Counted from the stretch's first letter, positions 35,148 to 48,660 are shown. The stretch: 64,000 nucleotides of DNA from Bombus terrestris (GCF_910591885.1 NC_063281.1:6730700-6794699); one strand, 5' to 3'. Notes: generated by a model not told the origin, from the letters alone. Made by a program: numbers and translations.

Positions 35148-36928
35148 TTTTTCAGTCGATATATTAATTATATTCTCGCGGAATTCTCCGACATGCAAAA
35201 AAAAAACTCTGCCGACCTAATGATATATTTTAGACGTCGTCGAGGCAATGATCCTTGCAGCCGAATCAATGGTGCATATCGCGAAACCTGCTTTAGCCGG
35301 AGCTTCAAAACCGCGTGCACGCACCGTGCGCTGCCACGGAGCAAGCCGAGTCGAACACAGTTCGAACTGCTTCGAGCCTTGGCTGTAAATTAATTTACCA
35401 AAGGGTACAAGGGGAACAAGTTGTCCTCCGGTCGAGCGCGGCCGGCAATCTTCTTAATCGCGATGAATTCATCTTTGCGCGCCGTGGCTCGTCCCTGTTC
35501 GTGCACGCGCGAACACAGATTCCGATCGTTAACGCCTTTCGCTCCCGGGACCAGCAACTCGATACTTCAGACTTCTTTTCTGCGTCGAGTACACGCTGTT
35601 GCGCTATGACGACCGACACATAATACCCGGACCAACATCCCTATAAACCCGAGAAACTCCGACGTGATTGCAAACTCGCTATCGTGAGAGTTTCTCCGAT
35701 GGAACGAATGGAAAGGCTGTAATGAGAAGCAAAACGAGTAAAGACACGAGCGTGGAACCGAGAATCGGAGATGCCATTCGATGGATCGATACTCGGGGGG
35801 GATATCCCGCGGTGATTATACCGACGATCGACCGCGGTCTCTCCGACTACCGACAAAATGCTCCATACTGGCGGACTCCCGGTACCACTTATCGGCTCCT
35901 CAATCGAGCGTGTACACGACAACGGTAGTCTTGCGCAACCTGTTCGAACCACCTTCGCGACCTCGCGCTCGATTGCATCCATCGAAGCACGAATTATCGT
36001 CGGCACCTAACACGCATGATTGAGCGATCATTGGCTCGTTGCTGAGACGATAGAACCACGATCGTGAGCCTCCGATCATCGTCGACGATTCGTTCTTCTG
36101 CGAACGTGTGTGGTCGCTGCTTCGTTCACCCGGCATTGATGTTTCGCGGACGGTAGCACTGACTGATTGCCCCCCTAACGGTGGTTATTGATCGAAATCA
36201 TTCGTAGATACTACACGAAGGTACATTTGTTTCGACTCGTGTATTCTATCTGTTGGCTGGTTAGCGAGGCTCGTACCATAGAAACGAAGCAGGTAGCATC
36301 GAAATTGGATCGAGATAAGTGGCAACGGTTCGAGCTACGATCGTTAGTTGCGTAAGAATAAGATATATCTCCATTGAAGCAGGCTTTTACGAAAGACAGT
36401 TGGCGATACGTACCACCTGAAAAGGGCCAATTTCCCTGGACGGAACTAGGTCCGTGAATTAACCGTGCTATCGTCTAATGTCCCGATATATTATCCCGGC
36501 AGGGACATATTTCACGCGCATATCCATCGTCACCGGCGATTGGTGGCGGTCAGTCCATAAAATCTAGAATTTCACGTCGCTTACCGGAGAAACGGGTCTG
36601 CCGTCTCGATATCTTACGCGTGGGTGGGGCTTTGTTCCTAACATCTTTATAGCAGAAGGCAGACGAAAGGCTTAGTGGCACGGTCCGGAAGTGTCCATAC
36701 GTCTGCGACGCCCATGGACACGACGCAGCGGCGCGGTTCGCCGCTTATCGATATTAAATTGCCCGTAAATGGCCAGTTATCTGCAACAATGAGCAGCCAT
36801 CGGTCTTCCGGGTCATCCTATTAGATCACCACGCGAGGATACCGTGATGTATGTTTTTCCCTTCTCTTCTACCTCTCGTCCTCTGTATTCGCGTAGCTGA
36901 CAGTGGCTGCGAGAGAGCTTATAAGCGA

Positions 36929-36952
36929 GTGTGTGTGTGTATGTGTGTGTGT
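36929..36952 (+). repeat. (GT)n microsatellite
   Basis: (GT)6 AT (GT)5, 24 nt of perfect alternating purine-pyrimidine. A donor-like GGTG|GTAAGTG follows at 36956-36966, which is probably helped into being by the repeat composition. Confidence 0.95.
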
Positions 36953-36966
36953 CACGGTGGTAAGTG

Positions 36967-39900
36967 TGTGCACGCGGTAAACGCGCGAGGGCCGTTGATC
37001 GTGTCTCGCACGTCCGCGAGGAGGATTGATTTATCACACGGCAAGAGACAGATTGCCGTACGACGCACGTTCGGCTCGCGAGGACTTGTAGCTGGACTCG
37101 GGCAAGAACCGAGAGAGAAAAACGACGCCGAGGGGAAACGAGGATGTATGGAATGGAAAGAGAGAACGATGCTGGAACGGGGCAATCCCGCTCGGAAGCA
37201 GATACTCGCCGCAACGCGCTCCAACTTGCTTATCTCGCTCTTTTCGTCTAGCTGGTTCTGTTAGGGAAGTTTCACGTAAATGGAACGAACGCCGACCGTG
37301 TACAGCACGCGGCCGATAAAGGGTTGGCAGCTTGCAGATTTGCCCTTTCGCTACGATCCCCTCTTCCATGGGGAATTGATCCCAAGAATGGTTGCCTCGA
37401 AAGATCTTAATTCGGGGGAAGATAGATCGCTGGGAGGAACGTAATTGGAAGGTACGCCAGAGTGAGTTTCCTTCAATGGATCATTTAAACTTAAGTTTCA
37501 TTCTTTTCCAAGTATCTTTTCCAAGATGAAGTTCTTCGTGTAACTTACGTTCTTCTATGATTCAACAAAAGTAATCGTTCTTTCATTTCATTTACCATCA
37601 TACTAATGTTTACTGTATTTACACCTCTTGGGAATTGTTCTTGTAAAATATATTGAATTTTAAAGTTGTTCATCTACTAAAAGTGAGAAATGTGACTTAC
37701 TATATCTTCTACCTATGTCGTTCGTATTTTTCAATTATTATTATTTCATGATAGTTGATATTGCTATCGACATTATTGCCAAAAAAAATTTATTTGAAAC
37801 ACGCGAATGGACTATTATTAAAAAAACTAAGACAGAAAGAAACAATATTAGAGACAGATTGTTGGTTTCAGTGAAAAGAATCAGGTGGAAATCAACAGGT
37901 TGAAACCAGCGTTCAACGACCATCGTTTACCTCTCGAGTGACATGTTTCTCGTATCCGTAGAAACAGGAACGCGCGAGGAAGAAAACGATGAGATGAAGG
38001 TGGACTTTGGTGTGTCCAGAACTTTTCGTAGAGAGATAACAACTTGATAATGACTATGCTGACCCAAGGTCTTGGAAGATAACCAAACGACTCTGAACAT
38101 CTCGAGTCGAGGCCTCACGGCGGTATTTGGATCCTTGTCGGGAGTACGCGAGGGGATCATTATAGTGATTAATGCTGATGGAAGGCCGCGATAGCGCTGA
38201 TTTATCGATGTCACCGGCAACGGATCGGAGACGGTGACGAGATAAATGGTAGACGCGTCCTCTTACGCCTTTCTTCCCGCTTGCGACGTAATGCCCGCGA
38301 AATAGTGCCGATCAACAGTGAAAACCGGCGGCCATCGACTCGATAAGTCGATTAAAGGTCTTCGGCCACGGATTTCTCCCATTAAAATTGCTCCTGCCAC
38401 GCGGAAGATGAACCTTCGCGTCGATGCACACATTCACGAACCCATATTCAATCCGAAGGAATGCGACCGACTAATGTGAGAATATAATTCAACTATAACA
38501 GTTATACTCATTAGGATCGCGGTATAGCGATCCGTTTGACTCGCTAGAATTTCTGAACTGATACCAAATAGGGAACGAAATTAATAGGATATCGTGCGAT
38601 TATATTTAATTATCGATAAATTTCGTTGCAAAAACGAAGATTGAATTAATAAAGTCGTCGTGCAATGTGCAACAAAGCGGGACTATGCTTTTTGTCTTTT
38701 AAGCCTAGTTTGATTGTCATTCTGAATCACTACATTCTGAATCGTTGATCCAATTTCAACGAACGTCATGCCTTATTACAGAGACAAGAACCTTCTTGTA
38801 TTCCGATATATTTATGCCAACAGAGCTCTATTATCTCTCAGGCCGCTCCAAAATCGCAAGAAGTGATATTATATCGTTGTTACCGTGATGTATACGATCA
38901 TGTGCTGCGTCATTTTGCCGACCAACGACAACGAAACCGGGTGTACGAATCGACGTACGTTGAGAAAGGTTTGGACGGATTTCGAAAGAGCTACTTTTCG
39001 AGACAACTTTATTCCTTGCCCTCTTTCTCGGCTGTCTGTTACTACCTGGCGGACAATACGCTTTCCTTGTTCGTGTCGTACGCGGGCTGCGCGGTGTTTT
39101 CTCCGCGGTTCGCCTTTCGTGGCGTGGGCTAATGTATTCTATTCGATTAAACAAACACGGTATCTCGTAGGGAAGCTTGTACGTACGCAACGTTGCGATG
39201 TCAGACCCTGAGAGTCGAGGGCAAGCGATATCCCTGCGGATATTCAAAGTTTGACCTCCCACTTCGTCAGCACCGATTGAATACTCCATGATACCACGAT
39301 TACCATTTTCTTGCTTTCTCTTTTTTTCTTTTAGTTCATGGTGTCGATCGGAACGGTAGGACTCGTGGTTTATCAAACGAAAGAACGCGATTCCGTGTAG
39401 GGTGGAAGTTAGAGTTCTGGTAGGCCGTTGAAAAAGAGACATCTCGTAAAATTCGGTCGAGCTCACCGGTAGAAGTAGAAACCCACGCCTCCCAGCGACG
39501 TCGGCCACGTGGGCGAAACGAGAGTTATACCATGTATTGTCTACGATCCATTTTTTCCTCTATCCTTCGTTTCGCTGAGATATTCGAAGAGCCAGCAGCG
39601 TCAGTTGACCGAAACGTCGATGTAGATCCGCCGCGTAAAGAAATTTACGGTGTATTAATGACGCACGCGGTAATAAGATTTCTGGAGTATCTTCGGCATA
39701 TATTTTGCGTCAAGGTGGAAAGACTTGGCGATGTGATCGAGATCGCAAATAAGGTTCGCCGATCGTTCTTAAGGTATACAAGGCTTTTCAACTTTCCAGC
39801 CAGCACACTGAGAGATGGGAAGTGCAGCGTCGTTTGTAAGCTCGCCATTCAAATACTATGCCGCGTATGATAATTCGCCGTGAACCAACCGGCCACAAGA

Positions 39901-40500
39901 GATCTCGAGAATCGCGGCTCGAGAAGCAGTTGGTAACACCACGGCAGCCAGGCTTAGGCTCGATAAGCCTGGACCACCTCTGAGAAACTATTGGCACCGT
40001 TGAAAAAAACGTTCCAGAGGATATTATCGAGCGGAGTGCAAGGAACACCATTTCGATATGGAATCGTAAAAGAGAGACTTCTCTGGAAATATCATCGATG
40101 TATTTCAAAGAATATTGTCAAGAAATTACCGAGAAACAAAAAATACCTATATATTCCGTGAGACGCTTTCTCTCTTTAAACCTTAACATCGAAGTTATTT
40201 AATTATCCACTGGACAAATCGTCGTTTAAAAAGAGATCCTTAAAATAAAAGAAAAAATCATGCAAAAAAAGACATACGCACTGGTCTGTCGAGCGGCGGA
40301 GTAAATATACGATACGCTCCAAAATTAAATTAACACTTATTACCCAACATGCAAATGAGAGGAGGGCCGGCGAGTCGACCGGCAAGGAAATACCGCGATA
40401 AAAAATTTATTTCGACTTACACCGACCAGGCGGACCCGCCGCATCGCGACGACTTATATTATATTCCTCCCCTCTTCCTTCGTCCCTCTCTTTGACATAC
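36967..40500. other. gene-free stretch
   Basis: No gene recognised. About 37480-37870 and 38440-38800 are AT-rich. CATTCTGAATC repeats at 38718 and 38733. ATCGACT-CGATA-AGTCGAT at 38334-38352 is a perfect 7-bp hairpin. A 225-codon minus-strand frame at 38831-39508 is the longest in the window but overlaps plus-strand frames of 89 and 108 codons and is unrecognisable. A 3' splice-like tract at 39305-39334 is listed separately. Confidence 0.5.
39305..39334 (+). other. 3' splice acceptor-like tract
   Basis: A long pyrimidine run (TTTCTCTTTTTTTCTTTTAG) ends at the AG of 39333-39334. It would make a strong acceptor. The sequence after it reads in no frame as a known protein. Confidence 0.15.
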
Positions 40501-40513
40501 AAATTTACCTCGT

Positions 40514-40851
40514 TATCCGGCTGTGCGCGCGGACGGCGGACACCGTGGCCGGATACCGGCGCTATGGAATTTTCGATCGATCGTAGAAGCTCGGCGAAGG
40601 CGCACGTGGGGTCCAGCCGAGCTGCCGCTTCGCCCTGGTCACAACAGTCGTTTGCTTTCCGTTCGATACACACGGCTAAACAAATCCGCCGGCTCGGAAA
40701 CGCAATAAACGTCGGCGTGGCGACGCCGTACGAGCTCGTTCCGGCGACAGTTAGGTGGCCACTTTCCCCACGTGGAACACCGGCGCACCGAAGCGCCGGA
40801 AAGAAATGTGGCGCTTAAATAAGAGGGACCTCGAGATTACCGCGCGAGGTC
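40514..40851. repeat. CpG-rich cluster of three inverted repeats
   Basis: TATCCGGC (40514-40521) with GCCGGATA (40548-40555), loop 26 nt; CCGGCGC (40780-40786) with GCGCCGG (40793-40799), loop ACCGAA; GACCTCG (40827-40833) with CGAGGTC (40845-40851), loop 11 nt. All arms are perfect. The stretch is CpG-rich and ends just before TATAAG at 40860. Such a patch could be an unmethylated regulatory region, but nothing ties it to a gene. Confidence 0.7.
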
Positions 40852-40859
40852 TCGCGCGT

Positions 40860-42763
40860 GTATAAGTAAGATCTCGGGATTTTATGTCGTTACCTCACAC
40901 GAAGCTGCCGCTTCGACTTGCCCGTTAAACGACCGAGCCTGTCTCTCTTTCCTTCTTAACTTTTTCCTTTTTACCTTTTTATCTGTCTTTCTTCTTCCTA
41001 TTTTCATCGATCTGTCGCCTACCTCTCTATCCTCATCTGTCATTTTCTTTTCATCGTCCTTCCTTTTCCGTTTCGCGCTTTCATCGGATCCAGAGATTGT
41101 CGAAGACCGTGGGTGGCTCGTGTGTTCGCCGCGTAAACAGGTGTAATGGGAACTGGTGAGATGATTCATGCAAGCCCGTATACTACACCTATGAAGCGAG
41201 TTTGAAATTTCGTGTTGCTAATACAGCGACTGATAGATTTTGATTTCTTCATTTCACGTGGTTTGCCAGAACGACGATTGCGAGTTACGCGATTGTTCCT
41301 CGGGTACAAAATAGAAGAGAGTACACGGTTTTCGTCGCGGATACGGAGTTCTCGTTGCGCTTAATGTATCTTTACGACACGGCTCCAGTTGGCTATAATA
41401 CGTAGATTTCAACGCGGAGCGTGCAACGATTAAGAGAGAGGCGTTCGAGAAAATTTCGGTCTGGCGTCACGGTGACAGGTAACACGATAGGTAATAAACG
41501 TGTCAAGATTATGGAAGAAATGTGTCACGTTTCTTAGACACGGTTTAGATCTTAACAGGCGCCAATTGGAATTTACGAGCCGTTAGTATGTTCAACCCTT
41601 GTATGGTGAAACGCTTTCTACGCAGCTAGTGGAACGAGGTGAAATTGTTTTGGAAGTTTCGTAAAGATTCCTGACAATCAACCGATCAAAAATTAAGATT
41701 GTAATATATTCAGAAACTTGTTGGATCAAGAGAAGCCAATAGAAACGAATACTTTGCTTTCTTGCGATTCTTATTATACAAACGATACTCGTGCTCTTCA
41801 CGAATTCTGGTTCCAATTTTAAAAAAGTAGATAGAAGTAAAAATTTATAAGTAAGCTTAGCTTTAACTATAACTTTAGTATTAATTTCTCAAGATTTGAA
41901 GATCGAATTGAAGAATAACTAACAGCTGCTTAATTAGTTACAGGAAATATTCTAAAGCAAAGGGATAATACCACGCGGGTAAATACAAGCTGAATAAAGC
42001 GATTCAAGGAACTGGGCGGAATAAATACATTCTTTTAAGGAGTACTCGTCACTCTCGCATATTCAGCTATAACGTTGTACATTCTGGCGCCAGTCTGCCT
42101 ACTTACACGGTCAGAAACCACCGGGGAAAGTGGTCGGAGTAAGTCGCAAAACTTCCCCGGCCGTTTTATCGCCGAATGGTAAAATGTATGAAATACGATA
42201 AAATGTACCGGTATTTTCTCACCGGCACGATCTTTAACACGCACGAGACAAGGTGGAGGGATTCTACGAGATCGTAAAGTAAAGCTCTATTGGATCGTCA
42301 CGCTGTCCATGAGGAATCGTACGAGGTGGATCGCGCGGAGCCGCACACACCGCGCGCGAACCAGCTCGTCGTCCGTCGCCTATGGACGTGGGCTAGTAAA
42401 GGTTTACGACCAGGTAATTGAACACCCATGTCTTTCGAGATTCCTTCGAGCTGATTTAAGCCTCCATAATACCAAGAGAGCACACGCTGCCGTGGTATAC
42501 CCATCTATGGTGTATTCGAGCCGGTTGTGTCATGGCCGTCATGGGTGTCACCACCCCCCACAATGCAGCCGATCCTATCATCATTAGTCTCGGTGACAGA
42601 TAAGCAAAAACTACGAGACAACGTCGGGATATTCCTCCGCGGGGCGAAATACATTGGACGTGCTGTGGGGCTGGCATCAAAGCGAATAGAAAAGGTGCAC
42701 ATTGCTACCTTCTTACATTTCTCTCGATGCTTAAAACGATGAGCGCGGCGACGAAACCGCGTG
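40860..42763. other. gene-free stretch
   Basis: No gene recognised. A pyrimidine-rich tract at 40935-41080 carries ATCTGTC three times. CTGGCGCCAG near 42083 is a perfect 10-bp palindrome. About 41640-42000 is AT-rich. Frames at 42298-42864 overlap on both strands and are unrecognised. Confidence 0.6.
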
Positions 42764-42787
42764 TATAAATAACCAAACGTATAAAAG
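42764..42787 (+). promoter_or_regulatory. two TATA-box motifs 16 bp apart
   Basis: TATAAATA (42764-42771) and TATAAAAG (42780-42787) are both close to the consensus TATA box. The position 31-32 bp after the second T has CCACAC, a weak general initiator match; no TCAGT-type insect initiator is present. Unpaired TATA words are common in AT-rich DNA, but this stretch is only mildly AT-rich. Confidence 0.2.
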
Positions 42788-44228
42788 ACGCGACGCATGG
42801 AAGATACAACCACACGATAGAAACACTTTGATTGGTAAAAAGCTAGCGCAGCCCTGCGTACCATTTAATTTGCGGCGATTAATCAGTCTAGGGGATGGAA
42901 GATCGCATCTGAAAGCTGCAAAACAAGGCGTAATAGGGGATAGAAGTGGCCATGGCCTCGTGCAATATAGAACGGCGATTTTAATCGAGAACCAAGATAT
43001 CTGCAACTGTAAATCAATAAACGATACATACCGCGGAGCCACCTCCTCTCGCGTTGCCGATAGCGCCGTCAGGTAAAATACCAGAGGTATCGTCGAGACT
43101 GTACCAAACATTTCGTTAGCCAGGAGTAACAGCGAACGATACTTCTCCTAAACCTTTTTTTCTGCCGCTTCGTCTTTCTCTTCTTCCTCCTCTTCCAACG
43201 CGTAGACGCGACCGAGCGCGGTCGTTACTTAGTAGCTTATTTATTTTTGCATAGATAATCCGCCAGAGATACGAAACGAGATGTGGGTGGAGCGCATATG
43301 CTTGAGTCACGTGTGATTAAGCGATGTTATCCGCGGTTCTCGGTGCCGTCGCACCTGTATGCTCGGAACGCCTACGACTTCTTTGCTTTTCTTCGACTTT
43401 TTCTCCCTCCTTTCTCTTCGTCCGTCTCAGCTTCATCCCTGAAGCTCACGATTGACGGTCCAGGCGATTGTCCTTCGCGGGATGGAAAAAATAGAAAGAA
43501 CGTAGACGGCGGTTCTCCTTGGCTGTTAAAAGAGGGCACGAATCGCGAGAGAAACGAATTAGATACGATGATAAATTACGCGATAAGGGGATCACGAAAA
43601 ATTAATGATAGATATTATTGCTCCGGTTGTTCACGTGCGCACACCTGCTAGCGCGTGTCGTTAGAAACGCTCCGTTTGCCTGCAGTGCGTATTATATTCA
43701 GGCATCGGTCGTACATGCGTGTCAGGGTCTCGCGTGTACGAGGAGAGAAAGAAAAGAAAACGCGTCTACGAATCGCCAGGTTGCGATATCCGGACTGGAG
43801 TGCAACCGCCGCTCCGTATTTATAATTGCACTTTCTGTCCCGCAGCGGCTGATAGCGGTTCCATACGGAGAAAACAAGTGCAGCGTGGAACGAGGGGGGC
43901 AGCAGTGACTCTGTGGGTGCAGGCCATTTCATTCGACCATTATCCTGTTTGCGCGTACCGACGCCAGAAAGGAAGAAAAAGAAGCTAGACACGTGGAGAA
44001 CACGAAGGACGGGCCAGAAACTCGGAATAAAAGAAAAAGACGATACAGTGAAATGGAGTCTCTCTACTTCTGCAACGTATTTTGTGAATTATCGTAAATT
44101 TGATAATTTGTCTCGTTTTGTAACTCGATGGATCAATAATCGCTTGAATCCACAGACACAACACGAGAGTAGTTTATATAGTTTAGGTATTTGGATGGCC
44201 AAATTGATAAAAATTATTACAAATTGTT
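42788..44228. other. gene-free stretch
   Basis: No gene recognised. Overlapping frames on both strands (for example minus 42731-43111, 126 codons; minus 43648-43992, 114) have no motif. A short CT-rich run lies at 43165-43198. Confidence 0.6.
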
Positions 44229-44425
44229 TCTGTTTTTATTCCATAATATTTGTCGTATTTTATTTTTTATCGTTGCATTCTTGTCTCTTTTATTATACAA
44301 GATTTCTTTTTTTAGTATCATCGCGTCACTCTTTTTATTGTTACAACTCCTTTCCTTTTTGGTATCCTTATGACATTTCTTTTTATTGTTGGTACTTCTT
44401 TTTTATGTCTTTGTGCTACTTTTCT
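44229..44425 (+). repeat. degenerate T-rich minisatellite, unit about 47 bp, 4 copies
   Basis: TCTTTTTATTGTT occurs at 44330 and 44378, and diverged unit starts lie at about 44229 (TCTGTTTTTATTCC) and 44284 (TCTCTTTTATTATAC). Units at 44284 and 44330 align along most of their length, sharing TTTATT, ACAA, TTTC, TTTTT, GTATC and a G-CA end. Units are 45-55 bp. The array makes plus-strand frames very rich in Phe, Leu, Tyr and Ser, which mimic transmembrane segments. Confidence 0.65.
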
Positions 44426-45551
44426 GCGGCTGGAACTTCTTCCTTTTACTAATTTGGGACGGACGTTTCTCGCTGAAATAGTCGAAACCGGAAAGGAAGA
44501 AATTTTTTGAAAGAGATGTCCAACCGTTAACGTGATTCTACTTTTGGCCTACAGAATGGACGACACCCAAACGATAGCGGTAAAACTCGACCAAAGGGTA
44601 GATAATGCACAGCAACTTTAAATACTTTGGTGTTCGCATAAAAAAGCCGAAGGTTCGGGAACTGATTCAAAGCTCCATAAAATATATACGGTACCTGTCG
44701 TGAATCTCGACAAGAGATGCTAACCAGGAACAGCAGCTGGTTACCGCCAAATGTTCCGCGGTATCTTCGTGTTCGAGTCGATTCTTTAATAAGGTATACG
44801 AGTATCGAAATCCTTGTTGATTATAAACCCATCGCTACACACGCTACTTCGCATGATCAATCGGTGCCGCTGTTTGACGCTTTAATTTAAGACCTCGCAA
44901 TATCGTCTACTACACCCTTTAATATCCGGAGATTTCGAGTAACTCGTCCCGCTGCAAACGCCAATATCGTCCAGGTAAATTAAGAGGGGGCCACGGTCGA
45001 TTAGTCGCGGCTGGCCGTGAAGCGCGTTCGTTCTCGTTAGTTATCGGCGTACGTGTACAGCCGATAGGAGAGTCGGCCGTCACCGCGACGAGAGGAGAAA
45101 TGAAAGGAACCGTGGCGAGAGCGTATCTCGTGATTCAGTAGCTTCTTACCGAACCGAGTAATGCAGTACTCGTGTACCAACGTTGATACACCGGCCGTTG
45201 AAACGTCGTTTTGCTCGCCTCTAATCCGCCGCTCAATAAGGAAACCGCTATCTACTTTCCACGTTGATATCAGTTGGCGAGCAACGGTGGCAAGATCGAT
45301 CCCGAGCGTCAGTGGCGAACTCGTGCCGCTACTTTTGACCGAGCCAAATGAAAGAAAGGAACAACGAAAGAAGGAAAGAAAGCGAGCGAGCCAATCTGAG
45401 AGAGTAACGAGGAGATATTCCACAAGCGGGTACTCGATTCGACTCCTTCAAAGTTACTTAACTAACCCACGTGCTGGAAACCGAACGGACTCGTGTAACT
45501 GTATCGCAGAACGAGCATTGTACTTTCACGATGTCAGATCAAAATCTACCG

Positions 45552-45565
45552 ACCGACCGGTCGGT
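45552..45565. repeat. 14-bp perfect palindrome
   Basis: ACCGACC followed directly by its reverse complement GGTCGGT, preceded by one more ACCG-type unit. Confidence 0.9.
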
Positions 45566-48500
45566 TAGGCTAACAATTAACTTTTTCCCTCCACACGAGC
45601 CAATGATAATCGACCAGCTTAGTTCCAACGCGACTACGTGGCCGACTAATTGTGACTTTCTTGCCTGGCGTAATCGTTGGAATCGATTTTTCCCGTTTTT
45701 CGAAGGTCTTTGTCGGCACGAGCTATGTCAAGAAGTTTATCAATAGACAGCGAGGTAAATTTGTTTACGAATGAGGAATTAGACTGATTATTACCTTTAG
45801 ATATTTTCGCAACCACACCTGATAAAATTAGCATATTTATCAACTTATCATTGCCGTGCACACGCTACGATCGTACAAATGCATCGAGAACTCAATCTGA
45901 TCTGCTCGTACATACGTTTCAAAAGGAACTCATTTATTCCGCCCCAATTCCGTAGCCAATCGCTAATAGAAAAATCGATATTTACTGTTATCGTTCAGAG
46001 AGAAAAAAAATTTTCTACTAGAAGACCACCTTCGGTCAGACGAGAGATGGTGCGTGGACAGCAACCAGTGTCGCGCGGCTTTTATCTTGCAGATTTCTCG
46101 ATCGCACCTGCGCGAGATCGGAATTCGACTGGGGATCGGTCAGGTTGAGGAAGAGAACGGAGAGCAAAAGCGAGGGGGATACAGAGCAGGGGGTCGCATT
46201 CTCGGCTTAAGTGAATTCCACGCGCGGCGTGCGGGTGTCGAAAACAAGCACACGGTCCGAGAGTGGCTCGGAGCCGCGAAGCGTACGCGTGTGCGCGTTC
46301 GCTAGCTGCGGGCGTCGCGCTAAGTGCATCGTGTGCACAGGTTGCGGGCGCGCGTTTATGCGCAGGGGCGGATCCTTTGTGTTCCATATAAAACGAATCA
46401 TCGGGCGGCTAAAAGGGACCGCTGGAATTACGACCACAAGGTGCAGGGACAGCAGAGAGTTAGTTAGAAACTTCGTGGACAATCTCCCCTCCATCTCCCT
46501 CCGGTCAAACGGAATTACGTAATGAAATTTATAGAGCTACCTTCGCCGGATTATACAGAGGGAGATATAGAAAGAGAAGGAGAAAGATTACGTGTGTGTA
46601 TGTATTCATGGTGATGGTACGCGTCTTTTCGTTACTTAAAACTGAAATCGACCTTAGCCTCCTTCACCCTTGCGTCCGTTTTCTTTGGCTCGCACTCGGG
46701 GAAGCAATTGACGCGCGACATAAGTTCGCATCCAGCGAGCCGGTGGCTGGTACATAGAACCACACTTAGGGGATATATATCCGGTCGGGAGGCGCAAGAA
46801 TACGGAACGTAAGAACGATGTCCACTCGGTGGTTGTCTTCGCTCGAAGGTTAAGGTTCCTCCCAACACGCAGCCGCGGTAGCCACCTATAACCTCTCGCC
46901 AACCAGGGACGCACTAATGTTCGAGGTTTCTCGTAAACCTGGCAGATTTATGTACTACCGTGCTGCAGGCTGAATCCGTTTAAATAAAGTCATGACAGAT
47001 GCTGTAAGATTATTATCGACGTGCCTCCTGTCATGGATGACGACCATAGGATAAAGTCGTAGGAATTTATAGAGAGATAAAATTTTCAAAGGAAAGTTGG
47101 TGTGAGAACGATGGAAAAATGAACGGCTTATCGTGTAAAATAATTTCCCAGCGAAATGTAGATCGTTGTATCGGGATTTACCTGTAAACGAGAGATTGGA
47201 AAATGTTGAAAAACGCAAGTGGGACAGACAGATTTACCACCTAGACTGATCGCGGCCCTGCTGGAATTTGCCTTTCTGCTTAATATTCACGGTGCCGCAC
47301 CGGCGTGTTAATTAATTCTATTTAACGAATACTGCTTAAGAATGCTCGACACACGCTCACGATTACTACAATGTACGCAACGACGCGTACTCGCCAAGTA
47401 GAATTGTGTCGTGCTTCTTAACCCCGTGACTGTTAAAGTGTGGTTAAAGCAAGTTACACGTTCCTTCGGTGAACATGCAGAAAATTCACCGAAAAAAAAA
47501 CATGAATTTACCATTTATGGGGAGTTGGATCGTACGACTCACAATTTCATAGTGACTTAACCGAATGTTATACCCAGGTACAGTTAGACAGGAAGTAATT
47601 CAGCGTGCAGGTACAGGGTGAATATCCCATGCAAACGTTAATACAACAGGCGAACGTGGAACAGGAAGGTGGAAATTCCGTAGAGATTTTCGAAAAATCT
47701 CACCGTCTCTTGGCAATCGTAGAAATTATGCGACGTAACGTGGCGCGTTTCACGTGGGCGCCCCGAGTTTCCGGAGAAGTTACGATACACGTTTGATCTA
47801 CGGACAACAATTAAGCATGCCATTATAAATACCGCAGCGCACGCTTGCAAACATAACTTCTCGGCCTCTTTGGTCGCCCGGAGGCACCGTAATGGCGCCT
47901 GGAAGACGCGTGTGTGCGCTTTAACGCGCTTAGCTTCACCTACGCACCCCATGAAAAACCTCGTCTTCGTCTAGCTGTCCCTCGACTCCTTGTTCCAAGT
48001 TGACCAGCGGTCCCACCGTAAGAATTAGCTGAAGGTGTTGAAGGTGTTCTTCGGAGACGATCTACTGCATCGTTTCGCTCGCCGCAACCCATTTTATACC
48101 ATGACTATAGAACGAAGATTAAATCTTCCGAGTCTCTAAAACATCATCGACGAAGGCGGCCAGGTTCGGACAGCGTGTTTCACGTTGCTCGTTAAAATCG
48201 TTACCCTCGCCTAGGTTTAAGTTTACGAGCGATACCGGCGCGAGCCAAATATGCTTAAATTATCGTAATTTACATCGGGCGTTAATGGTGTACGCGTGTA
48301 ATCGATAATCGCCTCTACGAAAGCGACCACGTAGCGTCAGGCGTATAGCACGGGGCTGAAGCGGCGCTTCGTAATAAATGCTCGTGTGTCACGGTCATCT
48401 TGCGTGCTCGATCTCGAGCGTGGACCTCGGTAGTTTATAGTGGGCCCTCTGTCTTCCTCCCTTCTTCTCCCCCGCGACGATAATGCACGCTTTTCTCCGC

Positions 48501-48660
48501 TAGTGTCACCGACACGAGGAGGCATAGCATTAACTGGTCGTTGCTCGCGCGCGACTTGCCAGAGCATTCACAGAAGAGGCGATCGCAGCCGACCTAGCAG
48601 CCACTACGGTAAGAGAGAATCTTCGGTCTGTCAAGGGAACGGTAGTGCCATACGGTAGCC

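Larger units (their letters stand above)
31852..36928. other. gene-free stretch
   Basis: No gene recognised. About 32100-32420 and 33330-33840 are AT-rich. A pyrimidine tract lies at 32901-32985. An alternating purine-pyrimidine run of 19 nt is at 32489-32507. Overlapping frames on opposite strands at 34192-35170 and 35315-36136 (the longest is 182 codons, minus, 34433-34981) show no known motif. A donor-like site on the minus strand at 35125 is described separately. Confidence 0.55.

Noticed and set aside
35115..35150. Similarity to a spliceosomal snRNA (CCGAGGCGCG, as in U4)
   Set aside because: Only ten bases match and the flanks do not; the same site is better explained as a minus-strand donor match.
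44191..44452. Hydrophobic frame resembling transmembrane segments
   Set aside because: Produced by the T-rich 47-bp minisatellite.
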